A DNA stretch of 64,000 bases from Tridacna crocea (taxonomy: Eukaryota; Mollusca; Bivalvia; Cardiida; Cardiidae), in the NCBI GenBank assembly GCA_943736015.1, contig OX031059.1, positions 19,902,001-19,966,000 of the forward strand. The letters run 5' to 3'. Shown here piece after piece: positions 38,201 through 43,649 of this stretch (position 1 is the stretch's first letter; each line of letters starts with the position of its first letter). Position numbers and translations under genes: made by a program. A model generated the notes under the pieces. It had not been told where the DNA came from. It saw only the letters and a program-made list of their open reading frames with translations, and made no database searches.

Positions 38201-41200
38201 ACAAAAAAAGAGCAGGCTAATCCTAAACGACTCTTTACAACTACATTTGATTTTGTACTACAGCTGACTTGGACAAAACAGAAAATTACATAAAAACGAA
38301 AAGTGTTGTTTCGGATTAGCCTGCGCGGACTGCGCAGGCTGATCCGAAATGACACTTTACGCAGATCCCAAAAGCCCCTATTTCGCGTGTTGCAGGCCGA
38401 CTGTCATAGATAACAGACCTGTAGTATGCGATGTTTGATTCATGAAGTTCTCCGATTTTGTCCTTATTCAATTACTTACATAAATCAAAAAGAACAGAAA
38501 AGCGAGGAATTTAACCTGTCTAAAGAAGAACAAAGGTCACCCTATGGTCATCATTTAAATAACTACTGTTGAAGTACTCTTGATACAGGTTATTTAAGCA
38601 AAATTTAAACCCAACCTTATCTCCATTTCCCAAAAAGCACATTTTTGTTTCCTTTCATGTTTTGTGATGGCGGCCATATTGGTAACATGACCTTGATACC
38701 TATTCACTAACCATTTTAAAGAATATCCTTAGTAGGCCAATACTGGAATTAGAAAACGGTCGGTTTAACTAATTAGAAAAAAATCTTGAGAATTACTTCT
38801 TAAGAATAACTGATGAATATGAACCCTGATAAACTTTGACAAATATTTTTCATTTTGTATAAAATCTTAGATTGAGTGCACCAATAGGTATTAAAACATT
38901 TTTCTTCGTTTTAAATCTATATTTAGATCTAGTGGCCTAATCACTCCAATAGCCAAAACCATTTGAACGAACTCACGGAAATTATTTATGTAAAGTTTGA
39001 TTGTGTTCCTGGGGGTAAGAATGAGATTTTAACGTTTTAACAAGCTTTAAAGGTCCATGTCTTCACGTGTAATTTGCGTGTACAAATGATTTTAAATGGA
39101 CATAATTTACCAAAGACGAACGACATATGACACAGAGTGCACGACAGGAAATGGCCAGCCCACTCTTTAAAACAACAGACTGATAACAAGAGAAGGTAAC
39201 AAATTACAATAACGAACAACATATAACACAAGACGCATGCAATAAACGACAACACACGACATAACGCATGACATAACGCACGACATAAAACTGTCGAGAG
39301 AGATGACACATGATATAAGACGAAAGGCGCTCTACAAAGGATGGAAGACGCTTGACACTGGACGGATTAAGTGTAACACATAACGGATCCATGGCGCACG
39401 TTACACAGCACAAGATGAATGACACAAGACGAAAGACGAACGAAACATAAGATAAGACAGACGATCCACTTTTAATGAAAGAATACGAACAACGCATGAC
39501 ACCAGACTGATGATGAAAGACGCTTGGTGCAACTCAGTCTATGCGCTTCTCACACAAAAGTGACGTAGCATAACTAATAGCACAAGACGGTCGACGCACG
39601 ACAAGACCCGCTTAAAAACCAACGGAAAGTAAGTGACATTTTTTCTATATAAATGATAGGACAGAACGAACACCGTCCCTCAAACACTTGTGAACGACGT
39701 TTTCACTTTAAAACTACTATATCGCTCTAAGTCGAGACGGCGTAAAACAGAATTTGTTATAGTAACCTAACTATCTACATTGTGTACAAACATTTAGCCC
39801 TTTGGCCTCTTAGCGAGACTAGGTCATCTTTTACTGATAATATAGATCCAAATCAGACAATGAAAAGCACGCACAGTCTGATATCAGTTCTACAGTATTA
39901 AAACAGGTGAAAAAAAGGATGGCTCTTAAAAAATGTCCAGTTTTAACACTTGAAGAACAGGGTTGGCCATAAAAAACTCTTAGAGTATGGCTCTAAGTTT
40001 TATCTAATAACAAAATGGATGTCGAAAAGCAGTTTTCAGTCCAATAGCAGATCAAAGTCATTGAAATCTACAACACCACATTATCTCGTCCAAAGACTAG
40101 AATTCCGACGGAGGAAAATTCTGCGTCGCAACACTATCAGAGCCGGGCCTGAAGAGAAGTAGAGACAGTGTTACTGTGAGAAACAACAACAGATCGAGCT
40201 CACAGTGACCCATCTTTGACAGCAACAACCCCGGCATATGTTCAGGACGTAAGCAACAGTCGCCGCGGAATTCCACCAGATAGCGCCATGGCAAGAAGTT
40301 GACACTGACATCTTGAAACTGTTTCCATACAAAGAACAAATTCTTCGACCTCAAACACATACTAAGAAAGATCAACGTTATGAATGTTGCAAAAGGATTC
40401 AGATCAATCCTCTTGGATTTTCAGATCAATCCTCTTGGATTTTCAGATCAATCCTCTTGGATTGTGTATTTTTGCAACTACTGTTGTAAAAGATTCCTTA
40501 GATCCTGAATATAGGCCGGAGTTAAATGCGACTGATGCCGCTGTTGTTGTGTCTCTAAAGTCCTATAAGGGCTCAGATGATATTACATTATAGGCATAGT
40601 TTGGGTAGATGCGTTTATTAGCATATAAAAAAATCTGCACCACTTTCAAATCTGGCACCCATGCTTGGCTCCAATAGGCTATCCCAACTCACTGTACCAA
40701 TTGAATTTTACTACCAGATGGATTGAAAAAGAAATAAAGACAGGGCCCTTTTTTGACCTGGGCCTTAGCCTACTATCATATTCCTGAAAATGGGAAAAAA
40801 AAGTTTAAAAAAAACCCTATGAATTGCAATTAATAGTACACCTAAGGTTATAAAACTGCATAGTTTTTATGGTCCATCTTGTATGCCCAATGAAAAGAAC
40901 TTTGAGGAGCAATATTCGGGTTGTTTCTATAGACTAGAGATGTCAGTCGGATTTATACATGTAGCAGTTAAAGGGTTAACCTGAGGTTTTTATTCATTTA
41001 TCTTTCCCGAAACGTTGAGTTGCAATATTCCAGTTTGTTTCTCTTCTTTGTTGGATTGAGTGTGCAAAGAACCCTAAAATGACACATCGCAAACTATACC
41101 GGTATTTGCCTATTGGAAATGCATAAAAAATGAATGTAAATACAAGATGACGTTTAGCCAAAGAGAATGCAAAAAATTAAATTTACGTTTGTTCAAAATG

Positions 41201-42161
41201 TGGACATGCTTATTCTGCCGGCTTATTTTCGAGCCAATTTGTAACATCGGATAAAGAATAGTTGCATTTGTTAATCTTTACCCCGCGATATGCCTTTTCA
41301 TACCTTAGCAAATCAATGACATACATGTATGACTAATCCTTTTCTTACACTTAACCCTTTACCATACAACACCGTGTTTTAACGGCCCTGGTGAAGCAGA
41401 CCTTTGAAAATTTCTTGGGTTAATAGAAAAAAGTAGGTATCCAGTATTTTATCCTTTCCCATTATGCGTTAATGTTTGTTACCTTTTCAGAGAAATATAA
41501 TATCATCATTTGAGACATATTAAGTTGGTCTTCCGCAAATGTCTTGAATCTAGAAAAGACTAAAATTGTATCAGCTAGTAAGGGTTAATGGTTTCACCGA
41601 AACATTACTTAACAGACTACATGTCTTGTCAGACACGGGTTAAGTAGAATCTGTTCCTTTCCCAGCGATGAGTTTGATTGACATCTTACAGTCTTGAATA
41701 TATAAAACTGAAAATATCATTTCGATAGTGTTCAAAACAATGAGGAAAAATAATACTTTCTGGCGTAGTTATTTTCTACGAAAAAAAAAAAAAAAAAGAA
41801 AAATCATATTCCAGCACTTCTAACGTCGCTTATCTATTTTTCCAATACTTTTCTTGTTTGTGTTTATTCCTAAGTACCATGGTCTTCGCGTTAACACACA
41901 TTTGTTATTATTCTAGAATTTTCATGCATCTGCTTGTTACATAAATCAATAATGAAGATCACATTTAAATGACATTCCAGTGAACGCCATGTGAAACTGT
42001 TCTGTTAAGTGCATTGCTTAATCCTGTCCCATTCATAATCTAGCACAATATTGCTTTTCAGGGCTTTCAGGACTTTGAAAAAACAAAACAAAACAAAAAA
42101 CAATGCAACTAATAACAACTTGCTCTATTTTGCAAAAAAAAAAAAGTAACTTACATGCCAT
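4845..42161 (-). CDS. MFSD1-like major facilitator transporter, interrupted by a transposon in one exon
   Basis: Multi-exon gene read on the minus strand; thirteen pieces are listed separately. Joined, they give about 580 residues, of which the first ~430 look like a 12-helix MFS protein. Seen: an early helix ending in YFCMDIPSALQ, a lumenal loop with four Cys and two N-glycosylation sequons (NCS, NVS), the MFS loop motif GFIIDRMGNR, a WFPDK block before a Ser/Gly-rich helix, and a late SLWSSIPHIVPHRLVGSANG block. These match, from memory, the MFSD1 family (lysosomal dipeptide exporters; mammalian MFSD1 pairs with GLMP). The ~148-residue C-terminal tail is longer than in the mammalian protein (about 465 aa in total) and holds a Ser/Glu cluster. 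Every junction is GT-AG with matching phase. A 1.7-kb element splits one exon, so the allele shown is probably non-functional. The start exon is uncertain. An SLC-like relative rather than the true MFSD1 orthologue is possible. Confidence 0.85.
5330..5560. mobile_element. GC-palindrome MITE, copy 2
   Basis: CAGCGCAGGCTAATCCAAAA in the left half; GATCAGCCTGCGTGGACAGC with its mirror in the right half. In the last transporter intron. Confidence 0.65.
5605..6021. other. Non-coding intron stretch
   Basis: Holds a fragment of the 'ggggacttaatgcat' repeat family with a CAGGTCAGCCTACGCAG hairpin (5655-5690). Nothing else is recognised. Confidence 0.5.
6022..6195 (+). repeat. 29-bp minisatellite, six units
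   Basis: Unit TTACAACTGTTTACAGCTAC plus TGTCATAAG. Units 3-6 carry single changes. In the last transporter intron. Confidence 0.9.
6481..6598 (-). CDS. MFSD1-like gene, exon 12 (last helix)
   Basis: 118 nt between acceptor cattttgtcaacag and donor GTAAGT. It encodes GSMGVVSLDGWKYV followed by a hydrophobic helix (FLVLFGHATVCATTGLILNL). It takes one base from the two-base tail of exon 11 to complete a Lys codon and ends in phase 0. Confidence 0.88.
6599..7412. other. Non-coding intron 11 of the MFSD1-like gene
   Basis: AT-rich. Frames open across 6600-6760 on the minus strand continue the exon's frame but precede its acceptor. No repeat family is recognised. Confidence 0.5.
7413..7552 (-). 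CDS. MFSD1-like gene, exon 11 (helices 10-11)
   Basis: 140 nt between acceptor cttttcag and donor GTAAGT, after an intron of about 17.3 kb. It encodes VSLWSSIPHIVPHRLVGSAN and then a helix around LDLTVGLTSLAIGQVM. The LW..(I)P..VP...(V)G(T/S)A.G pattern is diagnostic of this part of MFSD1. Confidence 0.9.
7905..7970. repeat. Hairpin 'gtagatccaagatcag' type
   Basis: GTGTAGATCCAAGATCAGAT and its inverse CTGATCTTGATCTACAC around a short GC core. Same type at 37600-37683, and worn at 39838-39900. Confidence 0.6.
8091..8700 (-). mobile_element. AT-rich element with 31-bp end, inverted partner of 24100-24768
   Basis: Starts CTATGGCGTGACAAACGTTG. An inverse of this end also sits at 8311-8332, making a 240-bp hairpin full of TTCGAATGA/ATATTTTT tracts. 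The rest (CAACATGGCGATGC, TGTCCAATCAAAT read on minus) matches the copy near 24.4 kb. Confidence 0.65.
8990..9214 (+). mobile_element. TTAA-palindrome element
   Basis: Right TTAA intact (AAAGGGTTAA); left end degraded; palindrome with a few mismatches. Confidence 0.75.
9325..9624 (+). mobile_element. GGATCC-ended 300-bp element, copy 1
   Basis: Ends GGCGGATCCAGA and TCTGGATCCGCC are inverted. A C/G-tract hairpin (GGACCGGGGGTCCGGACCCC) lies near the left end. Confidence 0.75.
9628..9867 (-). mobile_element. TTAA-palindrome element, abutting the GGATCC-ended element
   Basis: Begins TTAGCTCTTTACC directly after the end of the 9325-9624 element. The palindrome is worn (CTGGTTATCAGTATTTTC). Confidence 0.7.
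10193..10413 (-). mobile_element. TTAA-palindrome element, degraded
   Basis: Left TTAACTCTCAACCACACA recognisable, right GTGGTAAAGGGCTAA; the centre has lost most symmetry. A further worn copy (10440-10590) follows. Confidence 0.6.
10862..11000 (+). mobile_element. TTAA-palindrome element, core fragment
   Basis: Only the palindrome (worn, GCAGATGATCAGCA centre) and the ACTCTATCAAAGAGAAATCC flank survive. Confidence 0.55.
11290..11520 (-). mobile_element. TTAA-palindrome element
   Basis: Full length, TTAACTCTTTACCAATCG to AAAGAGTTAA, near-perfect palindrome. Confidence 0.88.
11976..12204 (+). mobile_element. TTAA-palindrome element, with a second worn copy behind it
   Basis: Full length and intact. 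A minus-orientation remnant follows at about 12215-12386. Confidence 0.88.
12525..12665. mobile_element. 'GGTTTAGCCAATCAGAAG' hairpin element, copy 1
   Basis: CTTCTGATGGGCTAA and its inverse around AAATGG, with flanks ending GAATGGTTGTTGAATA. Other copies: 54845-55050, about 59075-59220, 38690-38835 and 59930-60030. Confidence 0.55.
12666..14190. other. Non-coding stretch of the large transporter intron
   Basis: AT-rich. A fragment at 13120-13270 resembles the interspersed repeat seen near 14.7 and 17.1 kb. Otherwise nothing recognised. Confidence 0.5.
14191..14418 (-). mobile_element. TTAA-palindrome element
   Basis: Full length with both TTAA ends; palindrome outer arm slightly worn. Confidence 0.88.
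14464..14682 (+). mobile_element. TTAA-palindrome element, diverged
   Basis: Left end TTAACCCATTACCACCC intact; palindrome largely lost (GGTGCTGCTTACTGCCAC). Confidence 0.65.
14700..15180 (-). mobile_element. Interspersed repeat of the 'gctcacctgagc' family
   Basis: GCAACCCTAATGGCCCTAAA then CACCTGAGCATTTTGACC. Related blocks occur at 17265-17471 plus 17702-17830, at 20040-20200, and inverted at the end of 57880-58650. Confidence 0.55.
15207..15440 (-). mobile_element. TTAA-palindrome element
   Basis: Right TTAA intact; left end begins ACTCTTTACCACATG; palindrome with several mismatches. Confidence 0.75.
15803..15986 (-). mobile_element. TTAA-palindrome element, internally shortened
   Basis: Ends TTAAGCCTTTACCAC and GTGGTGAAAGGCTAA; most of one palindrome arm is missing. 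Confidence 0.6.
16510..17140. repeat. Degenerate tandem units split by a TTAA element
   Basis: The blocks AATTATAATATGCACATCTT and GGGCCATAACTC recur at about 16536, 16679 and 17056. The TTAA element at 16722-16950 lies inside. Confidence 0.6.
16722..16950 (+). mobile_element. TTAA-palindrome element nested in another repeat
   Basis: Full length with a long perfect palindrome. It splits a repeat unit whose halves (16510-16721 and 16951-17140) share AAATTATAATATGCACATCT. Confidence 0.85.
17265..17830 (-). mobile_element. 'gctcacctgagc' family repeat carrying a nested TTAA element
   Basis: Begins ACAAGAGGGCCATGATGGCC and TGCTCACCTGAGCC. It is interrupted at 17472-17701 and resumes with the same kind of sequence (GTGGCCTGTAGAGTGTACAC after GTGGCCATTAGAGTGTATAC). 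Confidence 0.65.
17472..17701 (+). mobile_element. TTAA-palindrome element nested in another repeat
   Basis: Full length, TTAACCCTTTGCAAC to AAAGGGTTAA. The host repeat continues across it with one TTAA left over. Confidence 0.88.
17848..19509 (+). mobile_element. TIR element carrying a 156-bp tandem array
   Basis: Ends TATGCCCCCCT and AGGGGGGCATA are inverted. Between them about ten units of a repeat (from about 17900 to 19440) run head to tail. Landmark GAGTTATGCTC recurs every 156 bp at 18635, 18791, 18947, 19103, 19259 and 19415. Each unit has AGGGCAATAACTCC and CACTGCACTTCTCC. Because 156 is a multiple of three, a chance frame of 92 codons stays open. Bivalve elements with central tandem arrays are known; the exact class is not clear here. 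Confidence 0.85.
20204..20438 (-). mobile_element. TTAA-palindrome element
   Basis: Left TTAA intact, right TCAA; the palindrome outer half lost on the right arm. It interrupts an interspersed repeat (20040-20200). Confidence 0.75.
20535..20766 (-). mobile_element. TTAA-palindrome element
   Basis: Worn ends (CTAATCCTTTCCCAAAC and AAAGGGGATAACC), palindrome mostly kept. Confidence 0.7.
21174..21343. repeat. Long near-perfect hairpin
   Basis: Arms of about 65-70 nt (AATAATCTTTCTATCGTG to GAGGCGCAATGA) with a loop containing GGGCGATAGCCCGAGC. MITE-like and unusually well preserved; no second copy here. Confidence 0.8.
22018..22313 (-). mobile_element. GGATCC-ended 300-bp element, copy 2
   Basis: Reverse-complement copy of 9325-9624, high similarity throughout (CATAAATGCTGTGCAATATC, CTAACCATGAGGAGGTCTCC). 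Confidence 0.78.
22413..22534 (-). CDS. Exon-like open segment inside the large transporter intron
   Basis: On the minus strand, acceptor attgcaattcag and donor GTAAGA bracket an open frame reading RNATGLKYIEGVDRVAVHST and IPENVEGLVVIELL. It looks protein-like but matches nothing I recognise. It is not needed by the transporter, whose flanking exons already join phase 0 to phase 0. An adjacent frame (22540-22640) also reads protein-like, suggesting a broken gene or repeat-borne fragment. Confidence 0.2.
22821..23010 (-). mobile_element. TTAA-palindrome element, shortened
   Basis: Left AACTCTTTACCAAACAAC; palindrome worn (CGCTGGTTTCTAGCATTT) and right arm truncated. Confidence 0.65.
23136..23365 (-). 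mobile_element. TTAA-palindrome element, worn centre
   Basis: Both ends TTAA; the palindrome has decayed and carries a short insertion. Confidence 0.7.
23790..23966 (+). mobile_element. TTAA-palindrome element, truncated
   Basis: Lacks the left TTAA end; starts at ACACAATCCCTACTTTGG; palindrome clear. Confidence 0.7.
24100..24768 (+). mobile_element. AT-rich element with 31-bp end, inverted partner of 8091-8700
   Basis: Ends with the exact inverse of the first 31 bases of the 8091 copy. It contains GCCATGTTGGAAATC and TTGTCCAATCAAAT in the same order, then tracts of TTTTTCATTGGATAA and TTTTTTTCGAATG. It stops 43 bp short of transporter exon 10. Confidence 0.65.
24811..24948 (-). CDS. MFSD1-like gene, exon 10 (helices 8-9)
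   Basis: 138 nt in phase 0 between acceptor atattttacgacag and donor GTAAGT. DKVGHRGW is the second-half equivalent of the D(R/K)xGxR loop motif. Helices follow around FLGALSTIPVGPLLLF and IGYIWIGVSFTVTI. Confidence 0.88.
25239..25347 (-). CDS. MFSD1-like gene, exon 9 (helix 7-8 region)
   Basis: 109 nt between acceptor tttgtgtttcag and donor GTATGT. It encodes KFLQDRYGYAQTDSSYIN and then a helix VIYDVSVVLSPFVGMIL. This aligns with the KFG...INSVVYVISAPMSPVFG block of MFSD1. Confidence 0.9.
26256..26307 (-). CDS. MFSD1-like gene, exon 8, 3' part (after the transposon)
   Basis: 52 nt, counting one TA copy, ending at donor GTATGC. Read in the frame of the 28014-28062 piece it gives IMVASYYGFQLPFTANG plus two bases, which matches the CxxYYxxxFPF helix of MFSD1. 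With one TA kept, the rejoined exon is 101 nt (phase 0 in, phase 2 out) and pairs with the single starting base of exon 9. Confidence 0.85.
26308..28011. mobile_element. 1.7-kb TIR transposon inserted at TA inside exon 8 of the MFSD1-like gene
   Basis: The ends are inverted copies of GGGGAGACCGGGGCTA, with TA on each outer side (26306-26307 and 28012-28013). Just inside both ends lie repeated GGGGCAA and TGTTACA blocks (26505-26560; 27585-27650; 27970-27990), which look like subterminal binding repeats. No transposase frame is visible. The interior is other repeat matter, including the 'ccccataacgaagtgg' unit at about 26805-27190 and a hairpin at about 27205-27345. A TA duplication fits Tc1/mariner-like or other TA-targeting DNA transposons, so I infer a non-autonomous member. 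The intact flanking reading frame argues for a young insertion. Confidence 0.88.
28014..28062 (-). CDS. MFSD1-like gene, exon 8, 5' part (before the transposon)
   Basis: Acceptor tatttcttcgacag, then AAG in phase 0. The 49 nt encode KCSSIKQLPASFVAMC plus one base and then run directly into the TA and terminal repeat of the inserted element. The frame is carried on by the segment ending at 26307, not by the element. Confidence 0.85.
28814..28929 (-). CDS. MFSD1-like gene, exon 7 (helix 6 and start of the central loop)
   Basis: 116 nt between acceptor taactctgcag and donor GTAAGT. It encodes a Cys-rich helix (AAICSSCFLSAICLCCLGWY), then the hydrophilic start of the central cytosolic loop, AIKEKTPF. 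It ends in phase 0. Confidence 0.85.
29520..29920 (+). mobile_element. Two adjoining worn TTAA-palindrome remnants
   Basis: CTCGTCTGCAAATGCTTTGA (29690s) and TGTCGTCTGCGCACGCCCTC (29860s) mark two decayed copies, split near 29747. Confidence 0.5.
29958..30113 (-). CDS. MFSD1-like gene, exon 6 (helices 4 and 5)
   Basis: 156 nt between acceptor tttctgtttccag and donor GTATGT. The RVIASWFPDKLALAFG segment matches the SWFKGKELN region of MFSD1. It is followed by a helix around STMGIGSVLTFILTS and the start of the next. Phases 1-in and 1-out agree with the neighbours. Confidence 0.88.
30501..30650 (-). CDS. MFSD1-like gene, exon 5 (helices 3 and 4)
   Basis: 150 nt between acceptor caattttcag and donor GTAAGT. 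It encodes a helix around FTGIATSGSFVFAIASL, a short loop QSIRGS, and a second helix ending GRLLLGAGTGSSR. The position matches the GR.(x)FG.GGES stretch I recall in MFSD1. Confidence 0.88.
31243..31298 (-). CDS. MFSD1-like gene, exon 4 (MFS motif A)
   Basis: Short 56-nt exon between acceptor ttgttttgtag and donor GTAAGT. The residues run SSALILPVGFIIDRMGNR. The GxxxDRxGxR pattern is the classic cytosolic loop 2-3 motif of the major facilitator superfamily. It takes one base from exon 3 and leaves one base for exon 5. Confidence 0.88.
31705..31805 (-). CDS. MFSD1-like gene, exon 3 (lumenal loop and start of helix 2)
   Basis: Acceptor ttccttcag, 101 nt, donor GTAAGT. It encodes a loop with Cys at four places (one single, a CC pair, one more) and sequons NCS and NVS, followed by GAARYNLLYTISSWT, which enters helix 2. 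It ends two bases into a Thr codon completed by the next exon. Confidence 0.85.
31935..32142 (+). mobile_element. TTAA-palindrome element, worn
   Basis: AACATTGTCGGAAAAGGAGA and TTTTGTCGTCTGGTAAAG are clear; the terminal TTAA bases are lost. Confidence 0.65.
33094..33200 (-). CDS. MFSD1-like gene, exon 2 (first transmembrane helix)
   Basis: Acceptor cttatttcag, then 107 nt, then donor GTATGT. Only one frame is open. It encodes a basic KGRY start, a hydrophobic helix (LLLVFDCMLVVGIYFC) and DIPSALQAQIEGQP, which corresponds to the first helix and following loop of MFSD1. It starts with two bases of a split codon and ends in phase 0. Confidence 0.85.
33665..34075. mobile_element. Pair of TTAA-palindrome elements in opposite orientation
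   Basis: A minus copy (33665-33890, worn palindrome) is followed by a plus copy missing its left half (33932-34075, right TTAA intact). Confidence 0.7.
34184..34412 (-). mobile_element. TTAA-palindrome element
   Basis: Full length with both TTAA ends and a nearly perfect palindrome. Confidence 0.88.
35498..35724 (-). mobile_element. TTAA-palindrome element, part of a tandem duplication
   Basis: Full length. Most of it (from 35517) is repeated at 35990-36197. A worn copy lies just before it (35316-35487). Confidence 0.85.
35517..36462. repeat. 473-bp direct tandem duplication
   Basis: 35517-35989 and 35990-36462 read the same at every position I compared. The unit contains most of a TTAA-palindrome element and half of an AATGGTTTAGCC hairpin element, whose other half (36463-36560) is single. 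Confidence 0.9.
36630..36792 (+). mobile_element. TTAA-palindrome element, remnant
   Basis: Right half recognisable (TTGTTATCAGCAAATGCTTT); the palindrome is reduced to one arm. Confidence 0.5.
37267..37484 (-). mobile_element. TTAA-palindrome element, worn
   Basis: TTTCTTTACGAAACGACAAG start and GGCAAAGGGTT end; centre decayed. A further remnant lies at about 37805-37990. Confidence 0.55.
38147..38182. repeat. (TTA)n microsatellite
   Basis: About a dozen TTA units with one G interruption. Confidence 0.9.
38195..38395. mobile_element. GC-palindrome MITE, copy 3
   Basis: Right half GATTAGCCTGCGCGGACTGC then GCAGGCTGATCCGAAATGAC. The left half is worn and follows a (TTA)n tract. Confidence 0.65.
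38836..41350. other. Gene-free stretch upstream of the transporter
   Basis: 39050-39620 is a cryptic repeat of short words such as ACGACATAA, GACACAAGACG and AAGACGAACG. Frames at 39950-40600 look slightly protein-like on both strands but are broken and unrecognised. Three 22-bp units (CAGATCAATCCTCTTGGATT plus TT) lie at 40400-40465. Confidence 0.5.
41351..41588 (+). mobile_element. TTAA-palindrome element, diverged
   Basis: Both TTAA ends intact; palindrome decayed. Confidence 0.7.
42155..42161 (-). CDS. Candidate first coding exon (7 nt of CDS) of the MFSD1-like gene
   Basis: The exon at 33094-33200 begins with two bases of a split codon and has no start codon, so an upstream exon must supply ATG and end in phase 1. 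At this site the minus strand reads AACATGGCAT followed by the consensus donor GTAAGT. That gives Met-Ala plus one base and, with the next exon, Met-Ala-Trp-Lys-Gly-Arg-Tyr. Phase, donor and start context all fit, but seven coding bases are weak evidence and the intron would be about 9 kb. The donor-like sites I checked near 38.5, 43.5 and 46.3 kb fail on frame. Confidence 0.35.
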
Positions 42162-42423
42162 GTTATTCAACGGTTTGAATTTGCAATCACGTTTTTATTT
42201 AAAACACTGAAAACCAAATCGATTTCATTCAATTATTAAACGATAAAACTCCTTGAACCTCAATATTAGAACAAGTCAAAGAAATTTCGGACAACCAGTG
42301 ATATCAAAAGCCTATATACTTATATAGAGGGCGACTACGCCCACAGAACCGTCAGGTCATGCTCCCAGTCAAAAAAAAAAAGAAAAAAACTGACTGGGTG
42401 ACCTTTCCTGATAAGGTACCACA

Positions 42424-42655
42424 TTAACCCTTTACCGAACAGTCCTGAGTTTAAGCATCCCTCAGGGAAGGATAATGCGATTTTTTTCCCAATATCGTGG
42501 GAAAAGGGGAAAATGCTGGTAACCAACATTTTCTCCTTTTCCCACAAAATTTTCTGTCCCCACAAACGCAACTTTGATAACTTGAATCATTTATGATTTC
42601 TCCTCTGTAAATTCTTTCAATTTGAACTTCTCTGAAATTTCTAAATTGTGAAAAG
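42424..42655 (+). mobile_element. TTAA-palindrome element
   Basis: Left TTAACCCTTTACCGAAC intact; palindrome good with one arm mismatch (ACCAACATTTTC); right end lost. Confidence 0.75.
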
Positions 42656-43205
42656 CGTTTACAACTTTACTCTTTGTTGTACTTTTAACTTTCAACCTTT
42701 CTTCAGAAGACAAAAATCATAAACTTGTCCGTACTACCGGGAGTTTGTTTCCGGGCGACAAACGTTTCCAGCATTTTTCCCCTTTCTGTACAAAGCTTTC
42801 AAATGCCAATTCAAACAATTTAGCCATATAGGAGATGCCATGTGCTATTGCTGTCTAATTGAGCGACTAAGACATTTTCTAATGAGGAAGACTTTCAAAA
42901 TGATTAAAGAAAGAAAAAAAAATTTTTTTTTTCACATTTAGCAACATAAGAACGGACAAGTTTAGTGATTGTATCCTGATTTTTCCTTAGCTCATATACC
43001 CCTTTAAACGTATGATGTCATTGTAGAGGTAGTTCGTAATTCATTCCAATTGAAGGAGCAGTTTACAAAAATGCATTTGAATAATTAAACAAAGTGAATA
43101 ATAAAAAATAAAAACTCATTTGAAATTAAACAAGAATCTAATAATTCTGTTTCTTTTCATTTTTCAATTACGAGAAAATGTATTTAAAAAAAAAGGAAGA
43201 AAGAA

Positions 43206-43208
43206 TGA

Positions 43209-43248
<40 letters not shown>
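43206..43248. repeat. (GAAA)n microsatellite
   Basis: About eleven uninterrupted units. Confidence 0.92.
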
Positions 43249-43533
43249 ATAGGAAATAAGGCTGTCTAGAACCACTATTCATGCCTAACTTTAATTCCCG
43301 GTAGTTAAAATGAGCAATTTCTTTTTTTTTTTGTCTCTTTAACTCTTTCAAAGATGGGAAATATCATTTTGTCAATAGATAATACATAAATACATAAAAC
43401 ACCCACGCATGCTTTTTTCTTCATCAGATATAGAGTTGTATTCTGTCCAGTTTCTTCCTTACTTGCTATTGACATATCTATAACTTACGAAAATAGGAAC
43501 GACAGAAAAAAGATAATTTATTGTAAAAAAATT

Positions 43534-43649
43534 ACTTCATGTACAATAATGATATACTAGTAATAATAATACGCAGAGTAGATACGTGTATACTTCATGT
43601 ACAATAATGATATACTAGTAATAATAATACGCAGAGTAGATACGTGTAT
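43534..43649. repeat. 58-bp direct duplication
   Basis: Two identical units starting ACTTCATGTACAATAATG and ending GTAGATACGTGTAT. Confidence 0.9.

Noticed and set aside
39037..39497. Cys/Leu-rich minus-strand frames resembling a membrane protein
   Set aside because: Produced by the cryptic short-word repeat; composition artefact.
40097..40375. 92-codon minus-strand frame with hydrophobic stretch
   Set aside because: No splice sites or recognisable family; the opposite strand is equally open in pieces. Treated as chance.
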